A DNA stretch of 33,732 nucleotides. Source: a virus. Below are positions 1 through 8,371 of this stretch, piece after piece. The translations under genes were made by a program, and so were the position numbers. The notes beneath the pieces were generated by a model. It made no database searches. It was not told the origin of the DNA and saw only the letters and a list, made by a program, of their open reading frames with translations. Location: positions 1 to 33,732 of IMG/VR virus record IMGVR_UViG_3300039106_000586. One strand, given 5' to 3'. How positions within the stretch are numbered: the first letter of the stretch is position 1; every line of letters begins with the position of its first letter.

Positions 1-413
1 GGATCCAGTACAACATCCTCAACAATGTCCGCTAGCGGGTCCTCTACAACGTCATCCAAATCTAGGATGTCTTCAATTTTCTTCTTTTTAGTGGCAGTTT
101 TAGGCACTTTCTTGGGCGCCATGGGTATGTGTTCCCATGTCATGATACGGAAAACCACCTCCGTATTTGGTATTTTTTTGGGATCAATCACTTCGCCTGT
201 TTCACGTTTGTGACGGTCAGCACGATTGCGGCGTGCTTCTGCAATGGTCTTTTGATTGATTTTGCTCACTGAAGGCAGGATCATGTCAAACTGATGATCA
301 GTCGTTCTGTCCCGAAAAGCACAGTAGGTATTTTTGCTGAGATGGATTTCTTTTAAGATGTCACGGTTGTTAAGGTAGTTAACCTTGGCTGCAGGTTTTG
401 CAATTAAAGTCAT
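1..413 (-). CDS. Conserved-looking hypothetical protein, C-terminus cut by window edge
   Basis: An open frame reads leftward from an ATG at 413 with no stop before base 1, giving 137 complete codons. The product starts MTLIAKPAAKVNYLNNRD. Its middle is basic (IAEARRNRADRHKRE, roughly residues 63-77). The tail has a run of lysines followed by an acidic, Asp/Glu-rich stretch (roughly residues 115-137). I see no enzyme motif, signal peptide or membrane segment. The start is supported by a GGAGAA Shine-Dalgarno (complement of 423-428) nine bases upstream and by a good sigma70-like promoter behind it. It is the only minus-strand gene here and diverges from the late tail genes, so it probably belongs to a different expression class. 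A charged, possibly nucleic-acid- or polymerase-binding role is conceivable, but function is unknown. The gene continues beyond the window. Confidence 0.8.
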   Translation of the reverse strand, partial: MTLIAKPAAKVNYLNNRDILKEIHLSKNTYCAFRDRTTDHQFDMILPSVSKINQKTIAEARRNRADRHKRETGEVIDPKKIPNTEVVFRIMTWEHIPMAPKKVPKTATKKKKIEDILDLDDVVEDPLADIVEDVVLD

Positions 414-440
414 TGTTGGGGGTTCTCCGGATATGTACTT

Positions 441-468
441 ATTGTAGCACAAATACAACGTTTGTCAA
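441..468 (-). promoter_or_regulatory. Sigma70-like promoter for the minus-strand gene
   Basis: On the minus strand a perfect TTGACA (463-468) is followed by a 16-base spacer and TACAAT (441-446). Initiation would fall near 434, giving a leader of about 20 bases that contains the GGAGAA ribosome site. This is host-type rather than T4-late architecture, which suggests early or constitutive expression. Confidence 0.7.
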
Positions 469-499
469 CCTCTTCTTAAACTACGTGGTTAAAAAATTG

Positions 500-507
500 G
501 GTAAATA
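500..507 (+). promoter_or_regulatory. Possible degenerate late promoter upstream of the tube-cap gene
   Basis: GGTAAATA differs from the T4 late box TATAAATA at its first two bases. It sits 17 bases before the ATG at 525, followed by an AGGAA ribosome site at 514-518, the same spacing pattern as at 27869-27898. The two mismatches make it weaker than the other candidates, but some promoter is expected at this start of the rightward block. Confidence 0.35.
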
Positions 508-524
508 ACACATAGGAACAAAGA

Positions 525-1787
525 ATGGCCACCACACGCTTTCCAGCTGAGCAGAATCCCGCAGTAGATCCAGAACTGCCACAACCATCTGGACAGTCAA
601 CTATTACTGCCCCGGCACCTGGCGAAGTAGCAGTGGCCAACACTAACACAGCAGTGCTGGAAGCCATTGGGATTCCAGCGGCGTCTCCACAAGCAGTCCC
701 CGCAGTAACCAATCAGGCTGCCGCAGAAGAAGTTGCCAGCAGTGCACCTGCACCAGTTGAAATATTTCGCGCACAGCAAAGCACTGTGACCACAGTAACA
801 AATGATGCTGCGGCTGTTAACGCCGCTGCCGCCAATATTCCCACTGGTGATCAAACCAACAGCACGATCACTGTTGGTGAAGATGAGAGTACTGCAGAAA
901 CCCAACGACTGGCCAATCAACAAGCAGCCGCCAAGCAACGCACACAAGAACAACAAGCGATTCAAGCCAGGTTTAATCAGCCAGCCAATGGCGATTGGCG
1001 TGTGCGATTACGATTAGCCCCTGACAGTGACTATCTTTACAACTCTACAAATCCAGGTATTTTAGCACCGCTCAAAGCCAGTGACGGTGTTATTTTCCCT
1101 TACACTCCAACAATTCAAACTTCATACAACGCCAACTACGACACAACTGATCTGGTTCACAGCAACTATCGTGGATTGTTTTACAAAAACAGTTATGTGA
1201 GTGAAGTAAATGTCAACGGTGTTTTTACTGCACAAGACACGCAGGAAGCTGAATATGTATTGGCCGTAATACATTTCTTTAGATCAGTTACAAAAATGTT
1301 TTACGGGCAAGACGCTGAACGAGGAACCCCGCCACCTTTGGTATACTTTTATGGACTGGGGCAATTTCAATTCAACAACCATCCTTGTGTGGTCAAATCA
1401 TTCAATTACAGTTTGCCCAATGATGTTGATTATATTCGCACACAACCCAACAACTATGGTGTGAATTTGTTAAACCGTAGAGTCAAAGCAATTAATTCTC
1501 CATCAAATACCTTGGCTGGTACTGTGGCTAGAATTGGCAATGCTGTGGACAAGCTAGGTAACTTGTTGAACATCGGTGCATTGCCCAAGTTTGGATCAGC
1601 TACTGCTGCTGGCACACCCGGGGTGTCTCAACAAGCAGTCAACAATACCAGCAATGCTACCTATGTGCCTACAAAAATTGAAATACAATTATCACTAATG
1701 CCCATACAAACACGCGACCAAATTAGTCAACAGTTCAGTCTAAAAGGTTTTGCCAACGGTGATTTACTGAGAGGAGGATTCTGGTAA
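525..1787 (+). CDS. Baseplate tail-tube cap/initiator, gp48/gp54-like
   Basis: A 420-residue protein. The first ~145 residues are Ala/Gln/Thr-rich low complexity, probably flexible or extended. The conserved part starts near DWRVRLRLAPDSDYLYN and runs through GVIFPYTPTIQ, VHSNYRGLFYKNS, a region around FFRSVTKMFYGQD, and a C-terminal section including NHPCVVKSFNYSLPNDVDYI. This pattern is typical of the tube-like proteins that cap the baseplate hub and nucleate the tail tube in T4-like phages (gp48/gp54, which share the gp19 tube fold). The start has AGGAA at 514-518. Its stop overlaps the next ATG (TAATG), so the gp53 homologue is translationally coupled. The Ala-rich N-terminal extension is not expected for T4 gp48. 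The choice between gp48 and gp54 is not settled by eye. Confidence 0.65.
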   Translation: MATTRFPAEQNPAVDPELPQPSGQSTITAPAPGEVAVANTNTAVLEAIGIPAASPQAVPAVTNQAAAEEVASSAPAPVEIFRAQQSTVTTVTNDAAAVNAAAANIPTGDQTNSTITVGEDESTAETQRLANQQAAAKQRTQEQQAIQARFNQPANGDWRVRLRLAPDSDYLYNSTNPGILAPLKASDGVIFPYTPTIQTSYNANYDTTDLVHSNYRGLFYKNSYVSEVNVNGVFTAQDTQEAEYVLAVIHFFRSVTKMFYGQDAERGTPPPLVYFYGLGQFQFNNHPCVVKSFNYSLPNDVDYIRTQPNNYGVNLLNRRVKAINSPSNTLAGTVARIGNAVDKLGNLLNIGALPKFGSATAAGTPGVSQQAVNNTSNATYVPTKIEIQLSLMPIQTRDQISQQFSLKGFANGDLLRGGFW

Positions 1788-2089
1788 TGAGTGCTAATTA
1801 TGATGCAACCAGTCCTTACTATACCACAGGATACAGCCAGTTCTTTTTGGATTCCATGGTCAACAGACCCATACCAAAAGAAAGCGACGATGTATTGTTT
1901 CCTATAAACCTTACCTATCAATACCGACCAGACTTGCTGGCACACGATTTATATGGTGATGCTAGATTGTGGTGGGTATTTTATCAACGCAATCCAAATG
2001 CCATAACAAAGCCGCCTTTGGATTTTCAAGTTGGAGTGGACATTTATCTACCCAAGATTACTACACTTAAATCAACGTTGGGATTCTAA
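1787..2089 (+). CDS. gp53: Baseplate wedge protein gp53
   Basis: A compact 100-residue protein matching the gp53 family: YQYRPDLLAHDLYGDARLWW (residues ~45-64), then FYQRNPNAI and VGVDIYLPK. In T4, gp53 joins neighbouring wedges around the hub and has a LysM-like fold. The family signature is the Tyr/Asp/Leu-rich 'DLLAxxLYGDxRLWW' stretch followed by an 'xNP' turn and a 'G..I..P' strand, all visible here. T4 gp53 is about twice as long, so this is a minimal version. The start ATG overlaps the previous stop and has a near-perfect AGGAGG at 1772-1777, implying strong translation. Confidence 0.88.
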   Translation: MSANYDATSPYYTTGYSQFFLDSMVNRPIPKESDDVLFPINLTYQYRPDLLAHDLYGDARLWWVFYQRNPNAITKPPLDFQVGVDIYLPKITTLKSTLGF

Positions 2090-2092
2090 AAC

Positions 2093-5020
2093 ATGCCTCT
2101 CTACGGACCAGCTGTGCCCACAGTGTTGCCAAACACCGCAGAAGCGCAACGCAGACAAATAACAGACTACATTCAGTCTGCACCCACAGCAGAGGTCACC
2201 GGACAGGCCTATGTAAATCAAACCAATACCAGTATACTCAATGCTATAAATCCCAGCAATCCAGATGCACCACAACCGGTTGCACAAGATGATCAGCCAC
2301 AAAATGCAGTAGGAGCCAACACACAACAGGCTGCTGTTGTAGCCGGTAATCTCTCAGTTAATTCTGTTATTGTGCCTCAATCCAACGTATTGGACAAATT
2401 TGCCAGCTCAACTTGGGCAGCCTCAGTATATCTGTTGAGTCCAAAACAATACACTGCACTGGTGCGAAGCAAGAAAAAGCAAGTGAATGGTTACAATTTG
2501 TTGTTTCAAAGCGGCGGTGCTCCAAACAATGTAGGTGGTTACCAAGGCGCAGCAGCACCAGGGTATTCGCCTAGTGACACCGGGGAAGGTGCCAATCAAG
2601 GAGTGGCTGCAGGAACTCCAGTTGGCGGCGCACCTGATGCCGGCCGCAATCCAGCGTTTACACAAGACTTTTACATTGAATCCGTCACGTTTGACAACTT
2701 GTTGCCTGGCAAGCAAACTCAAGGTGCGCACTCAGTCAGCACATTAAAATTCACAGTGGTTGAACCTGGCAACATCAGTTTGTTGGACCGCATTTATGCT
2801 GCTGTACAAGACATGGCGCAAACTCTGCCAGGCACCAATCAAATCAATTACACAGCAGCTCAGTATCTCATGGTCATACGTTGGTATGGTTACGATATAA
2901 ATGGTAAAATAGTGTCAGGTGTGCGATCCAACAATCAAGCTGCACTATCTGATCCCAATGCTGCGGTAGAAAAATTCATACCATTTGTGATACGCAACAT
3001 CAATTGGAGTGTGGCCAATAAATTAGTAAGTTACGAATTTGAATGCGCACCGGTGGGACAAAGCGTGGCTGGTGGCACACGCCGTGGTACTATACCGTAT
3101 GATGTACAACTCAGTGCGCAGACTGTGGGTGAACTTTTAAGTGGAGATACTGTGTATGCCAGTCTTAACTCTAAATTACAACAAGATTCTTCAGGCCGAA
3201 AAACTGCAGCCACTGATTCACGTTCGTTTACACGAGCCACTGTGGCTGACCAACCAAGAGTACCTGCAGCAGCCACACCTGCTCAAGTTAGAGCCAATGA
3301 TAACACTTCTACCACTGCTGGAGTTCCACCCAAAGCCAATGCTGCGCCCACTGACAAAACCACATTAAAAAGTGGCCTAGCTGGCGCCATGACTGACTAT
3401 GGTCAAAAACTGGTGTCAGAAGAACGTGTGTACACTGTGGCTGACACCTATCAAGTGATTTTTGATCAAACAGCCAAAGACATCAAAGATGCACAAATTA
3501 TTTTGCCTGGAACAATCTTGGACAAAGATGGTGTGCCCATGGGAGTACCAGCAGAAGAGAATCCCAATCAGTCGTTGGCCCCAGCTAAAAATCCCATGAA
3601 TGTCAAGGCACGAAATTGGAGCATCACAGCTGGACAACAGATGCTTCAATCCATTGACTTGGCCATTAGGAACAGCAGCTACATCTATAGTCAGGCACTG
3701 ACGCAATACGACTCCAACAGCAACAAAGAAATTTCCAACCCCAGTGCCAGCAAAAAAATCATGAAATGGTACAAGGTAACCATGCAAGCCACACCTGGCG
3801 AGTATGATCCTGCCAGAAACGATTTTGCTTATGACATTGTGTACATTATTAGCGCATATGAAATCCCCAATTTTGAAAGCAAATATTTTCCATTGGGACA
3901 ATTTCGCGGAGTTCACAAACGCTATCCCTATTGGTTCACGGGTGAAAACACCGCGGTGCTGGACTTCACTGCCAATTTCAATGCAGCCTATAATATGACT
4001 GTGAGCGGAGGTCCTGATGTACAAAGTGCTGATGCACAGCTCAAAAGCAGAGTTACCAGCAACACTCAAAATATTATCAAGTACAGTTATGCACCGTCTA
4101 GTTCTGAAAGTCGGCAAGGCGGCAAACTCAAAGGCAATGAAGTTTCGGCCAACGCAGCTGAATATTTGTATGCCATAGATCAACCAGGTGGCAGCACACT
4201 CAAAATTATTGGTGATCCTGCGTGGATTCAACAAGGCAGTTTGTGTGGCGGCATAACTGAAACTGATCTCAGTGTGACACCATTTGACGTTGATGGTACT
4301 ATTAATTTTGACAGCAGTCAAGTGCTATTTGAAGTTGCATGGCAACGTCCTGAAGATTATAATATCAATACTGGATTGGCCAATCCCTATGCTAGAACTG
4401 GTAACACACCTGGACAACCAGTACAAACCAATGTGTATCAGGCAGTCAAAGTCACCAATGAACTGCACGGTGGTAAATTTGAACAAACGATCACTGGCAT
4501 TCTCTATCATTTGCCAGTGCCAACCGGCAAAGGTGCTGAATCAGCAGCGGCCAATGAAGCGCAAGCGGCAAATTCAGCAGCCAACGGCACCACTCTGGGC
4601 GCTGATACTACCCTACCTGATGATGACAGTGTGAATCGTGCCGAAGACGCTAGATTTGCAAGACAAGGTAGACAACAAGCAGATACTCCTAGCGCAGACA
4701 TTAACTCAACGCCACAAATTGCTGGAACAGCATTATCTAATCCTTATGCCACTGCTGGTAGATTTGCCGCGTCTACACAAACTGGCACTATAACTGCACC
4801 AGTGTTTTCTACGCCTAACTATACTGGATCAGCCATAAGTGGCACATCATCATCGCCGCCGATAACACCGGCAGATACCATAACCAATAGTGGATACCCT
4901 GCCCCGCCAACTGGATCAGGTGTGTTGCCTGGGTTGTTTTCTCAACTAGCTCCAAAACCGTTGAATACCAATCCTTTTAACACAGCAGGGCGCACACAAA
5001 TTATTGCCAAAGACAACTAA
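2093..5020 (+). CDS. Large baseplate/hub structural protein, possibly filling a gp27-like role
   Basis: A 975-residue protein starting three bases after gp53. Residues 1-95 are Gln/Ala/Asn-rich. A first ordered domain begins near NVLDKFASSTWAASVYLLSP (~100-120) and includes DFYIESVTFDNLLPG (~192-206), LMVIRWYGYDINGKI (~262-277) and FVIRNINWSVANKLVSYEF (~302-320). A second starts near 515 (MLQSIDLAIRNSSYIYSQAL) with KWYKVTMQA and YDIVYIISAYEIPNFESKYF. The C-terminal ~200 residues are again Ala/Thr/Ser/Pro-rich and low in predicted structure. The position between gp53 and the gp5-like spike, and the paired beta-domains, fit a hub component such as gp27, but I see no decisive gp27 signature. It is certainly expressed within the structural cluster. 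No enzyme motif is visible. Confidence 0.6.
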   Translation: MPLYGPAVPTVLPNTAEAQRRQITDYIQSAPTAEVTGQAYVNQTNTSILNAINPSNPDAPQPVAQDDQPQNAVGANTQQAAVVAGNLSVNSVIVPQSNVLDKFASSTWAASVYLLSPKQYTALVRSKKKQVNGYNLLFQSGGAPNNVGGYQGAAAPGYSPSDTGEGANQGVAAGTPVGGAPDAGRNPAFTQDFYIESVTFDNLLPGKQTQGAHSVSTLKFTVVEPGNISLLDRIYAAVQDMAQTLPGTNQINYTAAQYLMVIRWYGYDINGKIVSGVRSNNQAALSDPNAAVEKFIPFVIRNINWSVANKLVSYEFECAPVGQSVAGGTRRGTIPYDVQLSAQTVGELLSGDTVYASLNSKLQQDSSGRKTAATDSRSFTRATVADQPRVPAAATPAQVRANDNTSTTAGVPPKANAAPTDKTTLKSGLAGAMTDYGQKLVSEERVYTVADTYQVIFDQTAKDIKDAQIILPGTILDKDGVPMGVPAEENPNQSLAPAKNPMNVKARNWSITAGQQMLQSIDLAIRNSSYIYSQALTQYDSNSNKEISNPSASKKIMKWYKVTMQATPGEYDPARNDFAYDIVYIISAYEIPNFESKYFPLGQFRGVHKRYPYWFTGENTAVLDFTANFNAAYNMTVSGGPDVQSADAQLKSRVTSNTQNIIKYSYAPSSSESRQGGKLKGNEVSANAAEYLYAIDQPGGSTLKIIGDPAWIQQGSLCGGITETDLSVTPFDVDGTINFDSSQVLFEVAWQRPEDYNINTGLANPYARTGNTPGQPVQTNVYQAVKVTNELHGGKFEQTITGILYHLPVPTGKGAESAAANEAQAANSAANGTTLGADTTLPDDDSVNRAEDARFARQGRQQADTPSADINSTPQIAGTALSNPYATAGRFAASTQTGTITAPVFSTPNYTGSAISGTSSSPPITPADTITNSGYPAPPTGSGVLPGLFSQLAPKPLNTNPFNTAGRTQIIAKDN

Positions 5021-5029
5021 GGAATTACA

Positions 5030-6532
5030 GTGCCAGAAGATATTCAACGAGGACGAGGAAGACCAGCAAACTACAAATCTGATCGTGGTGGAGTACCTGC
5101 AGAGTTTGGCCCATTCTCTGGTGTGGTCATGAACAACGTTGACCCCACTCGCAGCGGACGTTTGCAAGTGTATATTGAAACATTTGCTGGTGGCGGCATG
5201 CACGACCCCACCAAGTGGACCACAGTGTCTTACTTGCCAAATTTTTACGGCTATACACCGCCAGATAGTCAAGCAAAAAATGATACTGGCACATACCCCG
5301 GCAATCAAAACAGTTATGGCATGTGGTTCACACCCCCAGACATTGGAATCACAGTGCTGTGTGTGTTTGTCAATGGTGATCGACAACTGGGCTATTATAT
5401 TGGTGTAGTACCTGAGGATGGGCTAGGACATATGGTTCCTGCAATTGGCGGCAGTAACAAATATGTCACAGGCAACAAAAATCAAGAAACATATTTTGCT
5501 GACGCGGCGCTGTTACCAGTTTCTGAAATTAACACCAACAACACTGCAATCAGCAACAATGGTAGATTTTTTGATCAACCCAAGCCTGTCCAAGCAGTAG
5601 TTGCTGGTGCTATGTTTCAACAAGGTCTTGCTAACGACATCGAACGTGGTCCCATACGATCAAGCAGCCAACGAGAAACACCTAGTGCGGTGTTTGGTAT
5701 CAGCACCCCCGGCATACCAATATATCAAGGCGGCATGAAACCCAATGATATTAGAAAAAAAATTCAAAACAACGAATTAAAACCTGCTGATGCGCAAGTG
5801 ATTGGACGCATGGGCGGACATACGTTGGTCATGGACGATGGTGATCTTGAAGGCAACAATGCATTATTCCGTTTGCGAACACCCAAGGGTCATCAAATCA
5901 CAATGAATGACTCAGGCAACTTCTTTTACATCACTCATGCCAATGGACAGACATGGTTAGAGTTTGGTAAAGAAGGCACCGTGGATGTATTCAGCACAAA
6001 CAGTGTAAACATACGCACACAAGGCGACATCAACATGCACGCCGATCGAGATATCAACATGTTTGCTGGTGGTAACATACAGGTCAAAAGCACCAAGAGC
6101 ACCACAATAGAAGCAGTAACAGACTTGAACATATCCGCACAAAAAGATTTTAAAATTTACAGCAAAGCCACTATTGGTGTCAAAGCAGATGGAACCATGG
6201 CCTTGCAAAGTGCAGGTGGTTCATGGCTTGGCGGCAGTGATTTAAAATTCACAGCTGGCGGCATAGACTTAAATGGGCCTGCTGCACCTGCTGTAACAGC
6301 ACCTAAACCTATTGCCACAATTGAATTAGACGATACAAAATTCAGCAGCAGTAAAGGCTGGGAAGTTGATCCCAAGGCATTAAAAACTATTGTGCCCCGA
6401 GCACCCACACATGAACCTTATCCATATCACAACAAAGGTGTTGATGTAAAAATCAAATTCGAAGAAGGGCAACCGTCACCGCCACCAGGCGCTGAACCAG
6501 TCCCATCAGGATGGGATGTCAAGGCAAAATGA
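5030..6532 (+). CDS. gp5: Baseplate hub/spike protein gp5-like, without lysozyme domain
   Basis: A 500-residue protein with a GTG start at 5030, preceded by AAGGAA at 5019-5024. Residues ~23-140 form the gp5 N-terminal OB-fold: FSGVVMNNVDPTRSGRLQVY, then NSYGMWFTPPDIGITVLCVF and a GYYIG strand. After a linker with no lysozyme-like Glu/Asp/Thr triad, MGGHTLVMDDGD starts at residue 261 and leads into a repetitive beta-strand region (~334-397; for example INMHADRDINMFAGGNIQV) like the VgrG/gp5C triangular needle. T4 gp5 is 575 residues and carries lysozyme between OB-fold and needle; here that domain is missing. The role would be the membrane-piercing spike at the tail tip. Its last bases overlap the ATG of the next gene (ATGA). 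Confidence 0.85.
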   Translation: MPEDIQRGRGRPANYKSDRGGVPAEFGPFSGVVMNNVDPTRSGRLQVYIETFAGGGMHDPTKWTTVSYLPNFYGYTPPDSQAKNDTGTYPGNQNSYGMWFTPPDIGITVLCVFVNGDRQLGYYIGVVPEDGLGHMVPAIGGSNKYVTGNKNQETYFADAALLPVSEINTNNTAISNNGRFFDQPKPVQAVVAGAMFQQGLANDIERGPIRSSSQRETPSAVFGISTPGIPIYQGGMKPNDIRKKIQNNELKPADAQVIGRMGGHTLVMDDGDLEGNNALFRLRTPKGHQITMNDSGNFFYITHANGQTWLEFGKEGTVDVFSTNSVNIRTQGDINMHADRDINMFAGGNIQVKSTKSTTIEAVTDLNISAQKDFKIYSKATIGVKADGTMALQSAGGSWLGGSDLKFTAGGIDLNGPAAPAVTAPKPIATIELDDTKFSSSKGWEVDPKALKTIVPRAPTHEPYPYHNKGVDVKIKFEEGQPSPPPGAEPVPSGWDVKAK

Positions 6533-7935
6533 GCATCTTTACATTTGATTATCTTGGGAAAAAATTTGACATTCAAGGACCACCTGGGGCAACTGAAGCG
6601 CAGGCTCGTGCAGTATTTGATCAACAGGCCAAAACTGGTGCCTTGGTTGGACTAACCCCTGGTGACTCACTGAGCTCGTCGCAACAAGTATCAAAAGGAC
6701 TAGAAGCAGCCAAATCGCAACTGTTGCAAAGCGGCGCTGGCTTTCCTGGTACCACAGTCGGGGTGCAAAACTCATTTGCAAGTATTTCTGACAGCGCCAA
6801 GCAAGCATTGGCAGCCGGTAGTACCGGCAGTTTGCAATCTAGAATAACCAATGGTGGTTCAATACTACAACAAACCACCAGCGCCATTGGCGGATTATTT
6901 GGTACTCCGGCCCCAAACGGCATCAGCACTGCTGACTTTGCAAAAACATCTAGTGCATTGTCACCCATGGCAGGCCTCACCGCCACAGATGTTCGTGCTA
7001 CTGTGGCATCTGTGGGCACAGCCACTGGACAAAACTTTAATGAATTTACCAATTCAGCCGGAGTTGGTAAGTTTGGACTTGATGCCACACAGTTAGAATC
7101 AGCTGGATTACTCAAACCTGGTACCGCCAGCACATTTTTGTCAGGCGGCACAAACGATTTAACATCTGTGCTAAAAAGTCCTGCAGTATGGACTGGACGC
7201 GGCGGCATCAACAATCTTGACAGTTTGTTGAGCAATCCTGCAGCACAAAATTTAACACAACAAAATTTAATGAGCTCAGGACTGTCTGTGGCCAGCCAAT
7301 TAGGGGTGCCAGTCAACAGCCTCAAACCCAAGGATCTATCTGGTGTAGCAGCAAATTTTTCAAAATCAAGTGCTGAAAGTGCTAGTTGGATCAAGGGACA
7401 ACTGCCAGCTGACAAACAAGCAGAATTTGATCAACGTTTTAAAGATGCACAATTTGCTGTTGGCACAGCAGATGCAAAGCTCAATGATGCCATGCTACAA
7501 CAAGCACCTCCTGGAGAAGCAGTAGACACTGTGAATCGAGAAACACTGACTGCGGCAGTAAGCCGGGTGTTTGGCAATGACAAGATTCCACCTATAAATT
7601 ATGATGGTCCGCCACAACCACCTGCAGCTTTGTTTGCAGAATACAAACGATTAATCACGTTGTCCAAAGAACAACAAATCAAATTAGCAGACTTGGCAGC
7701 TCAAGAGCCCACTGCCAACACTGCTGATGCATTGATTGCACAATATGATGCTATTCGAAAATCTCTAAACACAATAGCCAAAGATCTTGAGAGTTTGAAA
7801 AATGACTTGCTCAAACAGCCTTACCCTTATGATATCACAGCCGAAGTAGATGCTGAGTTGGCCACAGTGTTGGGGTTAATATCAGACATTAGAACATTGT
7901 ACATTGCGAATTTGCGCAGAATCAAGGGTAGTTGA
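6529..7935 (+). CDS. Structural protein of unknown function between gp5 and gp25
   Basis: I place the start at the ATG at 6529, which overlaps the gp5 stop as ATGA and gives 468 residues; an in-frame ATG at 6511 would overlap further and is less likely. The N-terminus (FTFDYLGKKFDIQGPPGATE) resembles the small beta domain with a 'PxGATExQA' turn that opens many phage virion proteins. Residues ~55-330 are Gly/Ser/Ala/Gln-rich with short helices. Residues ~380-432 have a helical, coiled-coil-like pattern (KLADLAAQEP, then SLNTIAKDLESLKNDLLKQ). No catalytic motif is visible. Placement inside the baseplate operon suggests a baseplate or tail-tip component, perhaps spike-associated. Function is not assigned. 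Confidence 0.6.
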   Translation: MSIFTFDYLGKKFDIQGPPGATEAQARAVFDQQAKTGALVGLTPGDSLSSSQQVSKGLEAAKSQLLQSGAGFPGTTVGVQNSFASISDSAKQALAAGSTGSLQSRITNGGSILQQTTSAIGGLFGTPAPNGISTADFAKTSSALSPMAGLTATDVRATVASVGTATGQNFNEFTNSAGVGKFGLDATQLESAGLLKPGTASTFLSGGTNDLTSVLKSPAVWTGRGGINNLDSLLSNPAAQNLTQQNLMSSGLSVASQLGVPVNSLKPKDLSGVAANFSKSSAESASWIKGQLPADKQAEFDQRFKDAQFAVGTADAKLNDAMLQQAPPGEAVDTVNRETLTAAVSRVFGNDKIPPINYDGPPQPPAALFAEYKRLITLSKEQQIKLADLAAQEPTANTADALIAQYDAIRKSLNTIAKDLESLKNDLLKQPYPYDITAEVDAELATVLGLISDIRTLYIANLRRIKGS

Positions 7936-7937
7936 TC

Positions 7938-7945
7938 CATAAATA
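7938..7945 (+). promoter_or_regulatory. T4-type late promoter box before gp25
   Basis: CATAAATA matches TATAAATA in seven of eight positions, in the 15-base gap between the previous stop and the gp25 ATG. In T4 the box covers about -13 to -6, so initiation would fall at about 7951, the A of the start codon. Confidence 0.5.
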
Positions 7946-7950
7946 TTGTT

Positions 7951-8325
7951 ATGACCACATTTATCGGCTTTAACACCATTGATCAATACAAGAAATTCAC
8001 ACTCACAGACTATGATTTGATTCAGCGTGACTTGCTCAACGCCTTTAATATTCGCCAAGGCGAGTTACCAGGACGTCCAGGGTATGGTACTGTGATATGG
8101 AATTTTTTGTTTGAAAATCAAGTTGAACAACTGCAACAAGACATACGAGCAGAAATTCAGCGGGTGTGTGGTGGTGATCCTAGAATTATTTTAAATGATG
8201 TGCAGGCATTTCCGCAAGATAATGGCATATTGTTACAGATAGAAATCACTGTGGTACAAACAACCAATGCTGAAATTCTCAGCGTGTTCTTTGATCAACA
8301 AACTCGTCAAGCCAGTTACGTATAA
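7951..8325 (+). CDS. gp25: Baseplate wedge protein gp25
   Basis: A 124-residue protein matching the gp25/GPW family in length and sequence. RQGELPGRPGYGTVIWNFLF begins at residue 35 and holds the family's hallmark Arg-Pro-Gly turn; LQQDIRAEIQRV and the DPRIILNDVQ strand follow. In T4, gp25 sits at the wedge core and helps initiate sheath assembly; relatives are found in type VI secretion and other contractile systems (TssE-like). No clear Shine-Dalgarno lies in front of the ATG. Translation may depend on reinitiation from the gene ending 15 bases upstream or on a leaderless transcript from the adjacent late box. The next gene, gp6, is its direct structural partner. Confidence 0.92.
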   Translation: MTTFIGFNTIDQYKKFTLTDYDLIQRDLLNAFNIRQGELPGRPGYGTVIWNFLFENQVEQLQQDIRAEIQRVCGGDPRIILNDVQAFPQDNGILLQIEITVVQTTNAEILSVFFDQQTRQASYV

Positions 8326-8344
8326 CTGCGCCGTTTTCTTTATC

Positions 8345-8352
8345 AATAAATA
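8345..8352 (+). promoter_or_regulatory. T4-type late promoter box before gp6
   Basis: AATAAATA differs from TATAAATA only in the first base. It lies in the 46-base gap between gp25 and gp6, 19 bases before the ATG. Predicted initiation near 8358 would leave a short leader containing GAGAG at about 8363-8367. Confidence 0.55.
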
Positions 8353-8371
8353 AAGCACAGACGAGAGAACC

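Noticed and set aside
1-6. GGATCC at the first base, a possible cloning junction
   Set aside because: A single BamHI site at the edge is weak evidence, and the minus-strand frame runs cleanly to the edge.
3416-4321. A 301-codon open frame on the minus strand
   Set aside because: It lies wholly inside the well-supported 975-residue structural gene, has no ribosome site and encodes an unconvincing Cys/His/Ile-rich sequence.
5450-5810. A lysozyme domain in the gp5-like protein, expected from T4
   Set aside because: No Glu/Asp/Thr catalytic pattern or lysozyme-like length is present between OB-fold and needle.
6621-7415. A 264-codon minus-strand frame opposite the 468-residue structural gene
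   Set aside because: It is a mirror of Ala/Gly/Gln-rich codons on the plus strand, with no promoter or Shine-Dalgarno.
8338-8355. Hairpin CTTTAT / ATAAAG between gp25 and gp6 as a terminator
   Set aside because: Six A-T-rich pairs with no following T-run; it overlaps the late promoter box and is probably a by-product of its sequence.
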